From the NCBI GenBank assembly GCA_025355465.1, contig JANXZO010000024.1, forward strand, positions 95,336 through 159,335: a DNA stretch of 64,000 bases, written 5' to 3'. This DNA is from Bacteroidales bacterium. Its GTDB lineage: Bacteria > Bacteroidota > Bacteroidia > Bacteroidales > FEN-979. The notes beneath the pieces are model-generated. The model made no database searches. It saw nothing but the letters and a program-made list of their open reading frames with translations, and had not been told where the DNA came from. Positions 9,457 through 18,885 of the stretch are shown here, in pieces. Positions within the stretch are counted from its first letter, which is position 1. Every line of letters starts with the position of its first letter. A program made the translations under genes and the position numbers.

Positions 9457-10542
9457 TTGTCAAAGAAATCAACCGTTATTGTGGGATTAAGCGGGGGCGT
9501 TGATTCTTCGGTGGCTGCATACCTGCTCAAGCAGCAGGGGTACAACGTAATAGGCGTAACCATGGCAATTTGGGACGGCCGGTACAAATCCACCGGAAAA
9601 CATGCCTGCTATGGTTCAGATGAAGAGGAGGAGATTCGTGAAGCAAAAGAAATTGCAGCTGTTGTCGGGATTCCCCATTATGTTTTCGATTGTTCTGCTG
9701 AATATAAGGATTCGGTTCTCCAATATTTCAAATCTGAATACCTTGCAGGCCGTACGCCCAACCCTTGCATCAAATGCAACCAGCTGATCAAATTCGGATT
9801 GCTCCCAGCCATGACGGCAAAAGCTGGCATTGAATTCGATTATTTTGCCACCGGGCACTATGCACGAATGGATTGGAGCGACGAACGAAAGCGTTTTATT
9901 CTGATGAAAGGGGTGGATATGAAGAAGGATCAGACCTATTTTATCTACCGGTTAAATCAGGAGCAATTATCCCGGGTGATGCTTCCGTTAGGAGGTTATA
10001 ACAAAACGGAGATCAAGGAGATTGCCAGGAATGCCGGGATCCCGGGATATGACAAGGAGGAAAGCCAGGATTTTTATAGTGGTGACTACAAGGATTTGTT
10101 GGATGTGCCGGAAAATCCTGGAAATATCGTTGATACGCAGGGTAATATTCTCGGTCAGCATCTGGGAATCTGGAATTATACCATAGGCCAGCGTAAAGGT
10201 CTTGGTATTGCGCATGCAGAGCCTTTGTACGTGATCCGCCTGGATTTGGAGGCCAACCATGTTGTGGTTGGAACCCGTGTTGAAACTTTTAATGCATCAT
10301 TTTTGGTAAACGACCTTAACTGGATCTCTGTTTCGTCCGTGGAAAACGCCTTGGCGTGTACCGCAAAGATCCGTTCTGCGCAAACGGAGCGGGAAGCATT
10401 GATAGAACCTGCCGGAACCGGGGAGGTTAAGGTCACCTTCTTTCACCCCAATGATGCTATTACACCCGGACAGAGTGCCGTTTTCTACGATGGAGACCTG
10501 GTTCTCGGGGGTGGAATTATTAAGTCGTTGATTTCGGTATAA
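9457..10542 (+). CDS. mnmA: tRNA-specific 2-thiouridylase MnmA
   Basis: MnmA makes the 2-thiouridine at wobble position 34 of tRNAs for Lys, Glu and Gln. The 361-residue protein has the PP-loop ATPase motif SGGVDSS (12-18) and the family blocks YFATGHYAR, MKKDQTYFIY and NYTIGQRKGLGI. The start is a TTG (reading SKKSTVIVGLSGG), since no ATG occurs before the PP-loop. Its cysteine pattern differs from E. coli MnmA: PNPCIKCN gives C104 and C107, and C51 lies in HACYG, but the second catalytic cysteine (GICFIG in E. coli) falls on Y207 in ESQDFYSGDY. This suggests an iron-sulfur-type or otherwise altered chemistry. An M28 peptidase gene follows 22 bases later. Confidence 0.94.
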   Translation: MSKKSTVIVGLSGGVDSSVAAYLLKQQGYNVIGVTMAIWDGRYKSTGKHACYGSDEEEEIREAKEIAAVVGIPHYVFDCSAEYKDSVLQYFKSEYLAGRTPNPCIKCNQLIKFGLLPAMTAKAGIEFDYFATGHYARMDWSDERKRFILMKGVDMKKDQTYFIYRLNQEQLSRVMLPLGGYNKTEIKEIARNAGIPGYDKEESQDFYSGDYKDLLDVPENPGNIVDTQGNILGQHLGIWNYTIGQRKGLGIAHAEPLYVIRLDLEANHVVVGTRVETFNASFLVNDLNWISVSSVENALACTAKIRSAQTEREALIEPAGTGEVKVTFFHPNDAITPGQSAVFYDGDLVLGGGIIKSLISV

Positions 10543-10564
10543 TTCGTAATTAATAAAAGCTATT

Positions 10565-12349
10565 ATGTATATTCTCAGAGCCATTGCCATTTCAACCCTG
10601 TTGATGCTCACGTTGCGTGCAGGGTCTCAAACAACTGATATTTCAGCGAAAGACCTTCAGACCTATGTTCGCTTTCTTGCTTCGGATTCGCTGAAGGGAA
10701 GGAAACCGGGAACACCCGAGATCGGGGTTGCAGCATCCTATATTCGTGACCATTTCAAATCCGATGGGTTAAAGCTGATGTTTGAAAATGGATTTCAGTA
10801 TTTTGAGATCGTGACCGATGTAAAGCTTGGTGAAAAGAATAAATTGGCGTTCGATGGGTTTGAAGGTGTGTTGAAGAAGGATTTTATTCCGCTCTCGTTT
10901 TCATCCAATGGCAATTTCAATGCACCCGTAGTTTTTGTTGGATATGGTTTTGATATTGAAACAGATAGTCTTAAGTGGAGTGACTATAAAGGGCTCGATG
11001 TCAAAGGTAAATGGGTGCTCCTTTTTCGTGCCGATCCCGACCTTGAGAATTCCGACAGTAAGTTTATTCCTTACAGCGATGTCAGAAGCAAAGTTTTAAC
11101 CGCCAAAGATGAGGGTGCGGCCGGAATTCTGATGGTTACTCCGTCCGGTATGGAAAAGGAGGATAAACTGATGCCGCTTGCGGTCGAAAATAATGAGGTG
11201 ACCAGTGGGATCCCGATATTGAACATTACGCGTGAAGTGGCCGACCGGATGTTAAAGTCTGCCGGGGTCACCTGCGATAGTCTTGAACGCTCCATGGTCA
11301 GAGCCAAAGCCCCAAAGAGTTTCCTTACCGGAATTACTGTGAATGGAATCACCGAGGTAATTCAGAAGCGCGAAAAAACGGCTAACGTGGTAGCCTTGCT
11401 GGAAGGCAGCGACCCTGTCCGCAAAAATGATTACATCGTGATTGGCGCTCACTACGATCATCTTGGATTTGGTGGACCCGGCTCAGGATCAAGGATGCCC
11501 GATACCGTTGCAGTGCATAATGGTGCCGACGACAATGCTTCCGGAACAGCCATGGTGATGGAACTAGCGCAGAAATTGGGCGCATTGAAGGCAAAGCCGG
11601 AACGTAGCATTATTTTCGTCGCCTTCAGTTCGGAAGAGATCGGTTTGCTGGGTTCGAAGTATTTCGTAAATCATCCGCCGGTTGAGATAAAAAAAATCCG
11701 TACCATGTTCAATTTTGATATGGTGGGGAGGTTTGATAAAGAAAAAAATGCCATTTCCGTGGGTGGAACCGGAACTTCCGTCGAGGCAGATTCCCTGCTG
11801 CGTTTATTTGAGAAAAGCTTACCATTTACGGTTACCCATGCACCCGATGGATATGGACCTTCCGACCATGCAGCATTTTACGGAGCCGGTATCCCGGTGT
11901 TTTATTTCAACTCCGGGGTTCATTCCGATTACCATACTCCCTTCGATGATGCCGACAAACTCGATTATGATAACGAAAAAATCATTGGTGATTTTGCCTT
12001 TAATGTCATCATGGCAGTAAGCAACCTCCCGGCTTCACTCGTTTTTAAAGAATCGGGGAAAAAGGAGAGCGCCGGCCGCAGCGGACGCCGTCTTAAGGTA
12101 ACGCTTGGGATCATGCCCGACTTTGCAGGAACCGAGAAGAAGGGTCTTCGGATTGACGGTGTCACAAAGGATGGTCCTGCCGACAAGGGAGGAATGAAGA
12201 AAGGCGACATCATTACAGGTATCAACGGTATGCAGGTTGGTAATATCTATGAGTATATGTCCAGGCTCCAGAAGCTTAAACACGGAATGACAGTAAACGT
12301 GGAGGTGATACGCGATGGCAAAAACGAAGTGCTGATAATTTTACTCTGA
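10565..12349 (+). CDS. M28 family zinc peptidase with PA and PDZ domains
   Basis: Exported aminopeptidase-like enzyme of 594 residues. After a signal peptide (cleavage near residue 20, RAGSQ) comes a protease-associated insert (about 100-270), then the M28 catalytic core with the co-catalytic zinc ligands: H296 in GAHYDH, D322/D323 in GADDNASG, E357/E358 in SSEEIGLLGS, an Asp in FNFDMVGR and a His in SDYHTPFDD. A C-terminal PDZ domain (about 510-590; GITKD-like GVTKDGPADKGGMKKGD) is a frequent addition in Bacteroidota M28 enzymes. It probably trims peptides in the periplasm. The GtrA gene begins 2 bases after its stop, suggesting co-transcription without obvious functional link. Confidence 0.92.
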   Translation: MYILRAIAISTLLMLTLRAGSQTTDISAKDLQTYVRFLASDSLKGRKPGTPEIGVAASYIRDHFKSDGLKLMFENGFQYFEIVTDVKLGEKNKLAFDGFEGVLKKDFIPLSFSSNGNFNAPVVFVGYGFDIETDSLKWSDYKGLDVKGKWVLLFRADPDLENSDSKFIPYSDVRSKVLTAKDEGAAGILMVTPSGMEKEDKLMPLAVENNEVTSGIPILNITREVADRMLKSAGVTCDSLERSMVRAKAPKSFLTGITVNGITEVIQKREKTANVVALLEGSDPVRKNDYIVIGAHYDHLGFGGPGSGSRMPDTVAVHNGADDNASGTAMVMELAQKLGALKAKPERSIIFVAFSSEEIGLLGSKYFVNHPPVEIKKIRTMFNFDMVGRFDKEKNAISVGGTGTSVEADSLLRLFEKSLPFTVTHAPDGYGPSDHAAFYGAGIPVFYFNSGVHSDYHTPFDDADKLDYDNEKIIGDFAFNVIMAVSNLPASLVFKESGKKESAGRSGRRLKVTLGIMPDFAGTEKKGLRIDGVTKDGPADKGGMKKGDIITGINGMQVGNIYEYMSRLQKLKHGMTVNVEVIRDGKNEVLIILL

Positions 12350-12351
12350 CA

Positions 12352-12753
12352 ATGGAGCCGCAATCCTTTTTTACCGAAGCTTTTTTCTTAAAGTTTATTA
12401 AGTTTTCAATCGTCGGCTTTTCCGGAGTCTTTGTGGATTTTGGCATCACGTTTCTGGCCAAAGAGTATTTCAATGTCCAGAAATATGTTGCAAATGCCAT
12501 GGGATTTGCCCTTGCGGCCACCACAAATTATATGATGAACCGTATTTGGACTTTTCAAAGCCACAACCCGAACGTAATGCTTGAATTTTCCAGGTTTTTT
12601 GTTATTGCATTGATCGGACTGGGAATAAACATGCTCATCGTTTGGGCCATGAACGGGAAGTTCAAGGTCAATTTTTACGTCTCCAAACTGATGGCAACTT
12701 TGCTTGTTACCTTGTGGAATTTTTTAATCAATGCCTACTACACTTTTGTTTAA
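12352..12753 (+). CDS. GtrA family membrane protein
   Basis: Small membrane protein of 133 residues with four hydrophobic segments and the GtrA/DPMS features: an N-terminal FIKFSIVGFSGVFVDFG-like block, KYVANAMGFALAATTNYMMNRIWTF, and a final WNFLINAYYTFV. GtrA proteins are thought to assist flipping of lipid-linked sugars or to partner glycosyltransferases. No glycosyltransferase is nearby; the gene follows the M28 peptidase by 2 bases. Confidence 0.88.
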   Translation: MEPQSFFTEAFFLKFIKFSIVGFSGVFVDFGITFLAKEYFNVQKYVANAMGFALAATTNYMMNRIWTFQSHNPNVMLEFSRFFVIALIGLGINMLIVWAMNGKFKVNFYVSKLMATLLVTLWNFLINAYYTFV

Positions 12754-12812
12754 CCCATCAGGGAAATTCCCTCTTTTCGCTGCCGGCGAGCAGGTGAGGT
12801 GAATCTTCATGG

Positions 12813-13703
12813 TTATTGGGTTTTGGTCATTGAAGCAGGAATCACAATGATGAAATCGGCCTTACCGACATCCTCCTTCGCAAGGGTATCAACACACTCC
12901 TGTTCCACGCAGGAGATGGTCATTATCTTCAGATTATAGTTTGTTTTCTTGAGGTTTTCATTGATGTACCATACAATTCCCTGGAAGTTGTCGCTGTGGT
13001 AGGATCCATTGAAATGAAGGAATGTGGTCTGGTCAACCACCCCGTTTTTTTGAATGAAATGTGCCATGGTTGCATCCTTGATGGCCTGGGCTTTGCCGAG
13101 ATTCTGTGCAGTGTGCTCAGGCATACCTTCTCCGGCTGCTTTCATGATTGATTTATAACATTCCAGCGTATCGAAATATTTAATTGGCAGGGTGGCGATC
13201 ATACCACGTTCACGTGCATTGATGCTGTCCAGCCCTTCAAATCCTTTCAGGTTCACCAGCGCTGCAAATCTCCGGGGTATGCTTGTTGCAATAAACCTGA
13301 TCCCCTTTTCCCGCGCGAAATCAACCATCGGTGCATAATTTGATCTGTAGCCAGGCCATAGCTTTGCTTCCGATTCAAAATCCTTTTTCCGGATCATTTT
13401 CGACAGGTATTCATCAACCAACAACTGGTTGTCGTTTTCAAGCATCTCGGCGCCCAATACGAGATTGGCTCCCTTGTCTTCATAAAGGTCCTTCGTGAGT
13501 TCCAATTCCAGCCAATGGCAGATAGGATTGTTGTGAAGTTCTCCAAAAAAGATAATGTCGGCTTTTTTTGCAGCTTTCAGGATATCTGCATAATCAGCAG
13601 ACCGGCCTTTCAGGTTGTAAACCTTATATGCATTCTTGTCACCGCTCATCGAAGTGAGAAGGAAAAATACCAGGATGAAAAACAGGGGTAAAGATTTGGA
13701 CAT
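12813..13703 (-). CDS. ChaN family (DUF399) haem-binding-type protein
   Basis: Exported protein of 296 residues with a signal peptide (hydrophobic residues 4-18) but no lipobox cysteine. The ChaN signature ADIIFFGELHNNPICHWLE occurs near residue 55, and the matching blocks LGAEMLENDNQ, WPGYRSNYAPMVDFAREKG and GSYHSDNFQGI follow. Campylobacter ChaN binds stacked haem groups through Tyr and His residues, so iron or haem handling is the likely role; the evidence here is by family only. It is the last gene of the long minus-strand run, 12 bases after cdd. Confidence 0.85.
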   Translation of the reverse strand: MSKSLPLFFILVFFLLTSMSGDKNAYKVYNLKGRSADYADILKAAKKADIIFFGELHNNPICHWLELELTKDLYEDKGANLVLGAEMLENDNQLLVDEYLSKMIRKKDFESEAKLWPGYRSNYAPMVDFAREKGIRFIATSIPRRFAALVNLKGFEGLDSINARERGMIATLPIKYFDTLECYKSIMKAAGEGMPEHTAQNLGKAQAIKDATMAHFIQKNGVVDQTTFLHFNGSYHSDNFQGIVWYINENLKKTNYNLKIMTISCVEQECVDTLAKEDVGKADFIIVIPASMTKTQ

Positions 13704-13715
13704 GGATGTTTGGGT

Positions 13716-14210
13716 TTATTTGGATTTTTGTAATCCCTTTTCGAGAAAAGTCAATGGGAGCAGGGTCGACATGCCATTAACAACGAATACTTTCCCTGAT
13801 TCACCTGCGAGGATGATCCGGATTTTGTTGCCGAATTTGATTTCATATTCCACTACCGACTGACGACACATGCCGCAGGGAGGTACAGGCTCTGTTACGG
13901 GAAATGCATCGGATCGTGCACTGATGGCAAGGCTGGCAACAGGGCTATCTGGAAACGCAGCAGTGGCGGTATAAACAGCTACCCGTTCCGCACAAAGGCC
14001 GGCCGGGAAAGACATATTCTCCTGGTTGCTCCCTGTGAATAATTTACCGTTCGCAAGTTTTACTGCGGCTCCAACATGATATCGGGAGTAGGGAGCGTGT
14101 GCGGTTGAAGTGGCGGCCCTGGCCTGGTCGAGAAGGAGCCGGTCTTCCGGTGGCAACTCCATCGAAGATGCGAACTCCTGGTAATCAAAAGAACTTGTTA
14201 TTTTTCTCAT
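13716..14210 (-). CDS. cdd: Cytidine deaminase
   Basis: Hydrolytic deaminase converting cytidine and deoxycytidine to uridine and deoxyuridine in pyrimidine salvage. The 164-residue protein has the substrate block YSRYHVGAAV, the zinc/catalytic motif C73-A74-E75 in AGLCAERVA and the second zinc pair C112/C115 in PPCGMCRQ. This is the homotetrameric short form, with an N-terminal extension of about 25 residues typical of Bacteroidota. It sits 7 bases after the S41 protease stop. Confidence 0.95.
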   Translation of the reverse strand: MRKITSSFDYQEFASSMELPPEDRLLLDQARAATSTAHAPYSRYHVGAAVKLANGKLFTGSNQENMSFPAGLCAERVAVYTATAAFPDSPVASLAISARSDAFPVTEPVPPCGMCRQSVVEYEIKFGNKIRIILAGESGKVFVVNGMSTLLPLTFLEKGLQKSK

Positions 14211-14217
14211 GGGGGTC

Positions 14218-15942
14218 CTAATCTAAAGGTCCGTCGTCGATATCCTCTGTTTTTACGGGAATTTCGGGCTTCGGTTGCACAAACTTTCCTGCCAGGATGG
14301 CTGCATATTTCTCATTGTCTTTCAAACATGTTTTCGCCTCTTCCAGTTGGGGATCATTTTTCAGCGCTGCTTCTACCTTTCCCTTCTGGTAATAGTAACG
14401 GGTTACGATCTCCATTTTCAGCAGCTCTTTGATCTGATCCTTGTATTTATTCATATCTTCTTTCTTGTCATTTTCCATCCGTTTCATCAGGTGGGCATAT
14501 TCCTCCTGAATGGCATCGAAATATTTCTCTTTTGTAGCTTCTGTTTTTAATGCCAGGAGCGCCCGTTCACTTTTCGTGGAATAACTGTAGTCCTTTCCTG
14601 AAATGTAAGTAAGGAAATCATTATAAAGTGTATCGCTGATTGCAAAAACAGCGGCTGGCGGGATAGTCGGATGTTCATAAGCGTATTTAGTGGCAAAGTC
14701 GAACAGGTAGTATTTTCCATACAGCGTCATGGCGATGTTGCTGAATTTTCTTGGCTCCGAAACGAGGTCAGGGTTGATCCCGCCGCCATCATAGACTGTG
14801 CGTCCGTTACGGGTTTTAAATGCCCTGATCAGGGAGTCCGGAATTTTTGCAAAGCCTCCGTCTTTCGCCTTGTGTGTGTAGTCAATGGCCTGTATGCACC
14901 GGCCACTCGGGATGTAATATTTGGCAACCGTGATCTTGAGTTGAGCGTTGTAACTTAACGGAACGACGTTCTGGACCAGCCCTTTTCCAAAAGTCCGCTG
15001 ACCCAGGATCACCCCTCGGTCGAGGTCCTGAATAGATCCGGCAAGGATTTCACTTGCTGAGGCGCTCTGCCTGTCAACAAGTATGATTATCGGAATGTTA
15101 ACATCCACCGGCGGGTTGCTGGTGAGGTGCGATCGGTTCTTGTCTGCCTTTTTTCCCTTTGTGCTTACAATTTCCTGCCCGCGGTCAACAAAAATGTTGG
15201 CGATGTCCACAGCCTCATTGAGTAATCCTCCTCCATTGCCACGTAAATCAATGATGATCCCACGCAGATCGTTGCCGTCTTTCAGTTTAAGAAATGCCTG
15301 GCGAACCTCCCGGGCTGCATTCTGCGTAAATCCCGTTAACTTAATATATCCGGTGGTTTTATCAACCATGCCAAAATAGGGGATGTTGTCAATTTTAATT
15401 ATTTCACGGGTAATGGTCTTCTCGATGGGTTTCTCCTCCCCGTCGCGAAGCAGCAATAATGTTAAGGAAGTGCCGGCTTGTCCTTTGAGGATGGTGCTTA
15501 CCTCATCGTATGACTTGCCTTTCGCCTTCTGTCCGTTGATTTCAAGAATTTTATCTCCTGCCCTGATCCCCGATTTCTGGGCAGGCGACCCTTCATAAGG
15601 TTCAGAAATAACAACATAGTCGCCCTGCTGATGGATCAGGGATCCAATCCCGCCATATTGACCGGTAGTGATAAATTTATAGTCTTCAACCTGTGATTCC
15701 GGGATGAAATTGGTATATGGATCAAGCGATTCAAGCATGGATTCGATACCTTTTTCGGTAAGTTCGCCCGGGTTGATTTCATCCACATAATCCTGATTCA
15801 GCTCTTTGATCAGCGTGGCGTAGATATCAAGGTTCTTCATGATCTCAAACCCCTGCTGATTCGGTGCCTGTGCCCGCAGTCCTGTTAATGTGAAGCTAAA
15901 TATGCAGATCAGGAAAAAATATTTTACACTGCTTTTCATCAT
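14218..15942 (-). CDS. S41 family C-terminal processing protease with PDZ domain
   Basis: Periplasmic serine protease of 574 residues, related to CtpA/Tsp. A signal peptide (cleavage near GLRAQA) is followed by a helical N-terminal segment, a PDZ domain (about 90-170) and the S41 catalytic domain with GIIIDLRGNGGGLLNEAV, the Ser/Lys dyad S295 (RQSASASEI) and K320 (QRTFGKGLVQ). A roughly 200-residue C-terminal helical extension follows, usual in Bacteroidota members. These enzymes cleave the C-termini of envelope proteins. It lies 51 bases after yidD in the hemD-rnpA-yidD run. Confidence 0.93.
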   Translation of the reverse strand: MMKSSVKYFFLICIFSFTLTGLRAQAPNQQGFEIMKNLDIYATLIKELNQDYVDEINPGELTEKGIESMLESLDPYTNFIPESQVEDYKFITTGQYGGIGSLIHQQGDYVVISEPYEGSPAQKSGIRAGDKILEINGQKAKGKSYDEVSTILKGQAGTSLTLLLLRDGEEKPIEKTITREIIKIDNIPYFGMVDKTTGYIKLTGFTQNAAREVRQAFLKLKDGNDLRGIIIDLRGNGGGLLNEAVDIANIFVDRGQEIVSTKGKKADKNRSHLTSNPPVDVNIPIIILVDRQSASASEILAGSIQDLDRGVILGQRTFGKGLVQNVVPLSYNAQLKITVAKYYIPSGRCIQAIDYTHKAKDGGFAKIPDSLIRAFKTRNGRTVYDGGGINPDLVSEPRKFSNIAMTLYGKYYLFDFATKYAYEHPTIPPAAVFAISDTLYNDFLTYISGKDYSYSTKSERALLALKTEATKEKYFDAIQEEYAHLMKRMENDKKEDMNKYKDQIKELLKMEIVTRYYYQKGKVEAALKNDPQLEEAKTCLKDNEKYAAILAGKFVQPKPEIPVKTEDIDDGPLD

Positions 15943-15993
15943 CTTTATGGTTCTTTATTTCTGATTTTGTTACCTCGTTTTTTGCCGGTTATT

Positions 15994-16215
15994 TCAGGGT
16001 ACGGGGTCATAACCACTACCTCCCCAGGGCTGGCAACGCCCGATCCGTTTTAACGCAAGCCATAGACCTTTCGGTACACCATGCTTTTGAATCGCCTCAA
16101 TTCCGTAAGCGGAGCAACTTGGGGTATACCGGCACGAAGGCATCAGATAAGGGGATATGGCACCCTGGTAAAAACGGATCATCAAAATGAAAAACTTAGC
16201 GGGTAACCTTTTCAC
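15994..16215 (-). CDS. yidD: Membrane protein insertion efficiency factor YidD
   Basis: Small basic protein of 73 residues with the hallmark [20 protein letters not shown], a second Cys-Tyr-Ala-like turn and GGSGYDPVP at its end. YidD assists YidC-dependent membrane insertion. Its start overlaps the 3' end of rnpA by 20 bases, the classic rnpA-yidD pairing; yidC is not adjacent. Confidence 0.95.
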   Translation of the reverse strand: MKRLPAKFFILMIRFYQGAISPYLMPSCRYTPSCSAYGIEAIQKHGVPKGLWLALKRIGRCQPWGGSGYDPVP

Positions 16216-16585
16216 TTTCTTTCATTAAACGGTGTAAAAGTACGATTATTTTATCCGTGATCTGGTCGAACGAAAGTATTTCAGGCGAGGTATAGGTAAG
16301 GCACACCAGCAATTGCTCGTTATTTGATTTCAGCTCCTCGTAAAGCATCTGTTTGTTTCTTCGGTAAGCCTCCCGCATGCGCCGGCGAACAAGATTCCGG
16401 TCAACGGCCTTTCGCAGGAAACGCTTTGGAACACTGAGTAAAACCTGGGTTTGGGAGGGTAATTCGCAGGACGGTTTCAGGAAGGTAACACGGAATGGAG
16501 GAATGTTAAAAACAGTGCCGTCCTTAAACAACGACCTGATCAACCCGAACCCGGAAAGCCGTTCCTCTTTTCTGAAAGTTTGCAA
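16196..16585 (-). CDS. rnpA: Ribonuclease P protein component
   Basis: Protein subunit of RNase P, which removes the 5' leader of pre-tRNAs. The 129-residue protein has the RNR signature region ([19 protein letters not shown]) and the N-terminal [20 protein letters not shown] block. The start codon directly follows the hemD stop codon with no gap, so translation is probably coupled. rpmH, its usual upstream neighbour in other phyla, is absent here; hemD takes that place, an arrangement I recall from other Bacteroidota. Confidence 0.95.
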   Translation of the reverse strand: MQTFRKEERLSGFGLIRSLFKDGTVFNIPPFRVTFLKPSCELPSQTQVLLSVPKRFLRKAVDRNLVRRRMREAYRRNKQMLYEELKSNNEQLLVCLTYTSPEILSFDQITDKIIVLLHRLMKESEKVTR

Positions 16586-17338
16586 CTATTTTCTTTTTGC
16601 CTCGCATTGGAGGAATAACTCGATGGCCATTGTCATCGAAGGTGCCGCCTGGGTGGGTGCTTCAATATTCAAAATCAGGCCTGCGTCTTTAATGGCCTTG
16701 TGTGTGGTCGGCCCAAATGCTCCAAGAACTGTCTCTTCCTGTTTGAAATCAGGGTAATTTTTAAAAAGGGATTTAATCCCTGACGGACTAAAGAAAACCA
16801 GCATGTCGAACTTCGTAATGTCAATATCAGAAAGGTCGGCTGCAAGAGTACGGTAAATTGTGGCTTTCTTGTAATTTATTTTGTTGTCCTCGAGCATCTT
16901 GGGAATTTCATTCTTGTGGATGTCCGAACAGGGGAACAGAAATTTCTCCGTTTTGTGTTTTTTGATCAGGTCGATGAGGTTTGCAGCATTCTCCTTGCTG
17001 TGAAAAATCTTCCTTTTTCTGAACTGAACATATTTCTGAAGGTAATAGGCGGTGGATTCTGAAATGCTGAAGTACTTCATTGTTTCCGGAACCTCCACCC
17101 GCATCTCTTTGCACATCCTGAAATAATGGTCCACCGCATTGCGTGAAGTGAAAATCACAGCCGTATAATCCAGAATATTTATCCGATCCTTTCTGAAGTC
17201 TTTTGCAGGGATACCTTCAATTTTAAAAAATTTACGAAAAGTAATATTGACGTTGAACTTCCGGGCAATTTCTCCGTAAGGAGATTTCTCAAAATCGGTA
17301 GGCTGAGGTTGTGATACAAGGATGTTCTTTACTTTCAA
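16586..17338 (-). CDS. hemD: Uroporphyrinogen-III synthase
   Basis: HemD-family protein of 250 residues, closing the linear tetrapyrrole hydroxymethylbilane into uroporphyrinogen III in haem and sirohaem synthesis. It shows the two-domain HemD pattern: VKNILVSQPQP at the start, IFTSRNAVDHYF near residue 65, ISESTAYYLQKY near 92, FLFPCSDIHKNEIPKML near 134 and MLVFFSPSGIKSLF near 185. HemD sequences diverge strongly, but these blocks fit. The next upstream gene encodes the DUF4271 membrane protein, 36 bases away. Confidence 0.88.
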   Translation of the reverse strand: MKVKNILVSQPQPTDFEKSPYGEIARKFNVNITFRKFFKIEGIPAKDFRKDRINILDYTAVIFTSRNAVDHYFRMCKEMRVEVPETMKYFSISESTAYYLQKYVQFRKRKIFHSKENAANLIDLIKKHKTEKFLFPCSDIHKNEIPKMLEDNKINYKKATIYRTLAADLSDIDITKFDMLVFFSPSGIKSLFKNYPDFKQEETVLGAFGPTTHKAIKDAGLILNIEAPTQAAPSMTMAIELFLQCEAKRK

Positions 17339-17374
17339 GGTCGGTCTGTATTAGGGTTCACGAACACGGAAATC

Positions 17375-18169
17375 CTAGAGTGCTGTGGAGTGCATGTAAT
17401 TCAGCAACATTTTTGCAAGGATCAGCAGAGGTAGAATTTCGAGGCTGCAAAGATATACAATTAAAAATATATATGAAAATTTCGTCAGGTTTATCCCGAT
17501 GAAAAAACCTCTCACCAGCCTGAAAAAGAAAAACAATACGATGATCGACAAACAACAATAGAGCAGAACAACAGACTTCAGGTATATTGCAAAGATCAAA
17601 ATTGGTAATAGGATGAGTCCCGAAACCAGACTGAAAATGAGGATATTGGTCAGGTATTCCCGCGTTGTGTTGCGGGTCTTAAAAACAGATCCAAGGAATT
17701 GAATGGCGAAAACTTTGATAATCCAGAACAGGGTGAAGAGGATGGTGATTATGATAAACTGGTGAAATCCATGGAATCCCTGTACCGGCACTTTCAGCAC
17801 CATCGTGTTGAACTGAAAAATCAGCAATGAAAAGGTCAAAACATATACAATGCCAATGGAGACGGACACACGTTCTTTAAACAAGTTACCGTCGCGCGTC
17901 AGTTGGTTGAGAAACCGCTTCGACAGCGGCGCTTTCAGTATCTGCTTTACCCGCTTGAAATAGTAAACCTGGGTCCATGCCAACAGTACCAGAAAACCGA
18001 TAAGTAATCCGGCAATCCAGTCGGGTTGATATTTATCCACAGTTTTGAACGTGCGGTAATCTGGCTGGAGCTGGTGCCCGAGGAATGGAGACGGACAATA
18101 AACCTTTGCCGGCATGACAAGGCTTTGTTGGGGGAAAGTGGTGTCCGGTGAGGCATGCAGAAGCTTCAT
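17375..18169 (-). CDS. DUF4271 multi-spanning membrane protein
   Basis: Integral membrane protein of 264 residues with about six transmembrane helices, starting near WIAGLLIGFLVLLAWTQVYYF. It matches the DUF4271 family, which occurs just before hemD in many Bacteroidota. Its function is unknown. The start codon overlaps the stop of the pseudouridine synthase as ATGA (18166-18169), so translation is coupled. The N-terminal 50 residues are soluble and proline-rich. Confidence 0.82.
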   Translation of the reverse strand: MKLLHASPDTTFPQQSLVMPAKVYCPSPFLGHQLQPDYRTFKTVDKYQPDWIAGLLIGFLVLLAWTQVYYFKRVKQILKAPLSKRFLNQLTRDGNLFKERVSVSIGIVYVLTFSLLIFQFNTMVLKVPVQGFHGFHQFIIITILFTLFWIIKVFAIQFLGSVFKTRNTTREYLTNILIFSLVSGLILLPILIFAIYLKSVVLLYCCLSIIVLFFFFRLVRGFFIGINLTKFSYIFLIVYLCSLEILPLLILAKMLLNYMHSTAL

Positions 18170-18885
18170 TCAGCCTGGTTTTTTCCTGACTTTTGCTGGT
18201 CGGTAAAGTGATCCCAGAGAGGCTCCCGCGGTGGATCAGCATCAATGCGGATTTTTGTTTTACTTACCGGATGAACAAATTCCAGGGTTCTGGCATGCAG
18301 ATGAATAGATCCCCCGGGGTTTGAACGGGGATATCCGTATTTCAGATCACCTTTTATCGGACAACCGATATCTGAAAGCTGGGCCCTGATCTGGTGGTGG
18401 CGTCCGGTTAACAGGTTTACCTCCAGCAAATGATACGACTCACTGCTGCCGATAAGCTTGTAGATCAGCTCTGCTTTTTGTGTGTTATCGGCTGGCCTTG
18501 CAAAAACAAACGTTTTGTTCTTCTCTTCGTTCCTTCGGAGATAACCTGTCAGATGTGCTTCCGGCTCCGGTGGCGGATTTTTGACCACAGCCCAATATGT
18601 TTTTCGGATTTCTCCCCGCTGAAGCATGGCATTAAGCCGGGTGAGCGCTTTTGAAGTTTTGGCAAAAATCAGTGCACCACTAACAGGACGGTCGAGCCGA
18701 TGCACCACACCGAGGAAAACATTCCCTGGTTTTTCATACCGGACCTTTAAATATTCCTTCAGGGTTTCACTCAGGGGTTCATCACCTGTTTTATCGCCCT
18801 GTACAATGGCAGAGGGTTGTTTGTTCAGGATGAGGAGATGGTTGTCTTCGTATAAAATATCCTTATCAATACTGCTCTTTTTCAT
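18166..18885 (-). CDS. RluA family RNA pseudouridine synthase
   Basis: Pseudouridine synthase of about 240 residues with the catalytic motif HRLDRPVSG, in which the Asp is the nucleophile, plus the family blocks [22 protein letters not shown]-like [11 protein letters not shown] and [21 protein letters not shown]. No S4 domain is present, so it belongs to the short RluA/RluC-like type. The target uridine cannot be told. An upstream ATG at 18897 is possible; the chosen start at 18885 still overlaps the panB 3' end by 20 bases. Confidence 0.92.
   Translation of the reverse strand: MKKSSIDKDILYEDNHLLILNKQPSAIVQGDKTGDEPLSETLKEYLKVRYEKPGNVFLGVVHRLDRPVSGALIFAKTSKALTRLNAMLQRGEIRKTYWAVVKNPPPEPEAHLTGYLRRNEEKNKTFVFARPADNTQKAELIYKLIGSSESYHLLEVNLLTGRHHQIRAQLSDIGCPIKGDLKYGYPRSNPGGSIHLHARTLEFVHPVSKTKIRIDADPPREPLWDHFTDQQKSGKNQAE

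Noticed and set aside
12760..12780. AGGGAAATTCCCT considered as a terminator after the GtrA gene
   Set aside because: The two halves meet with a one-base loop, which cannot form a stable hairpin.
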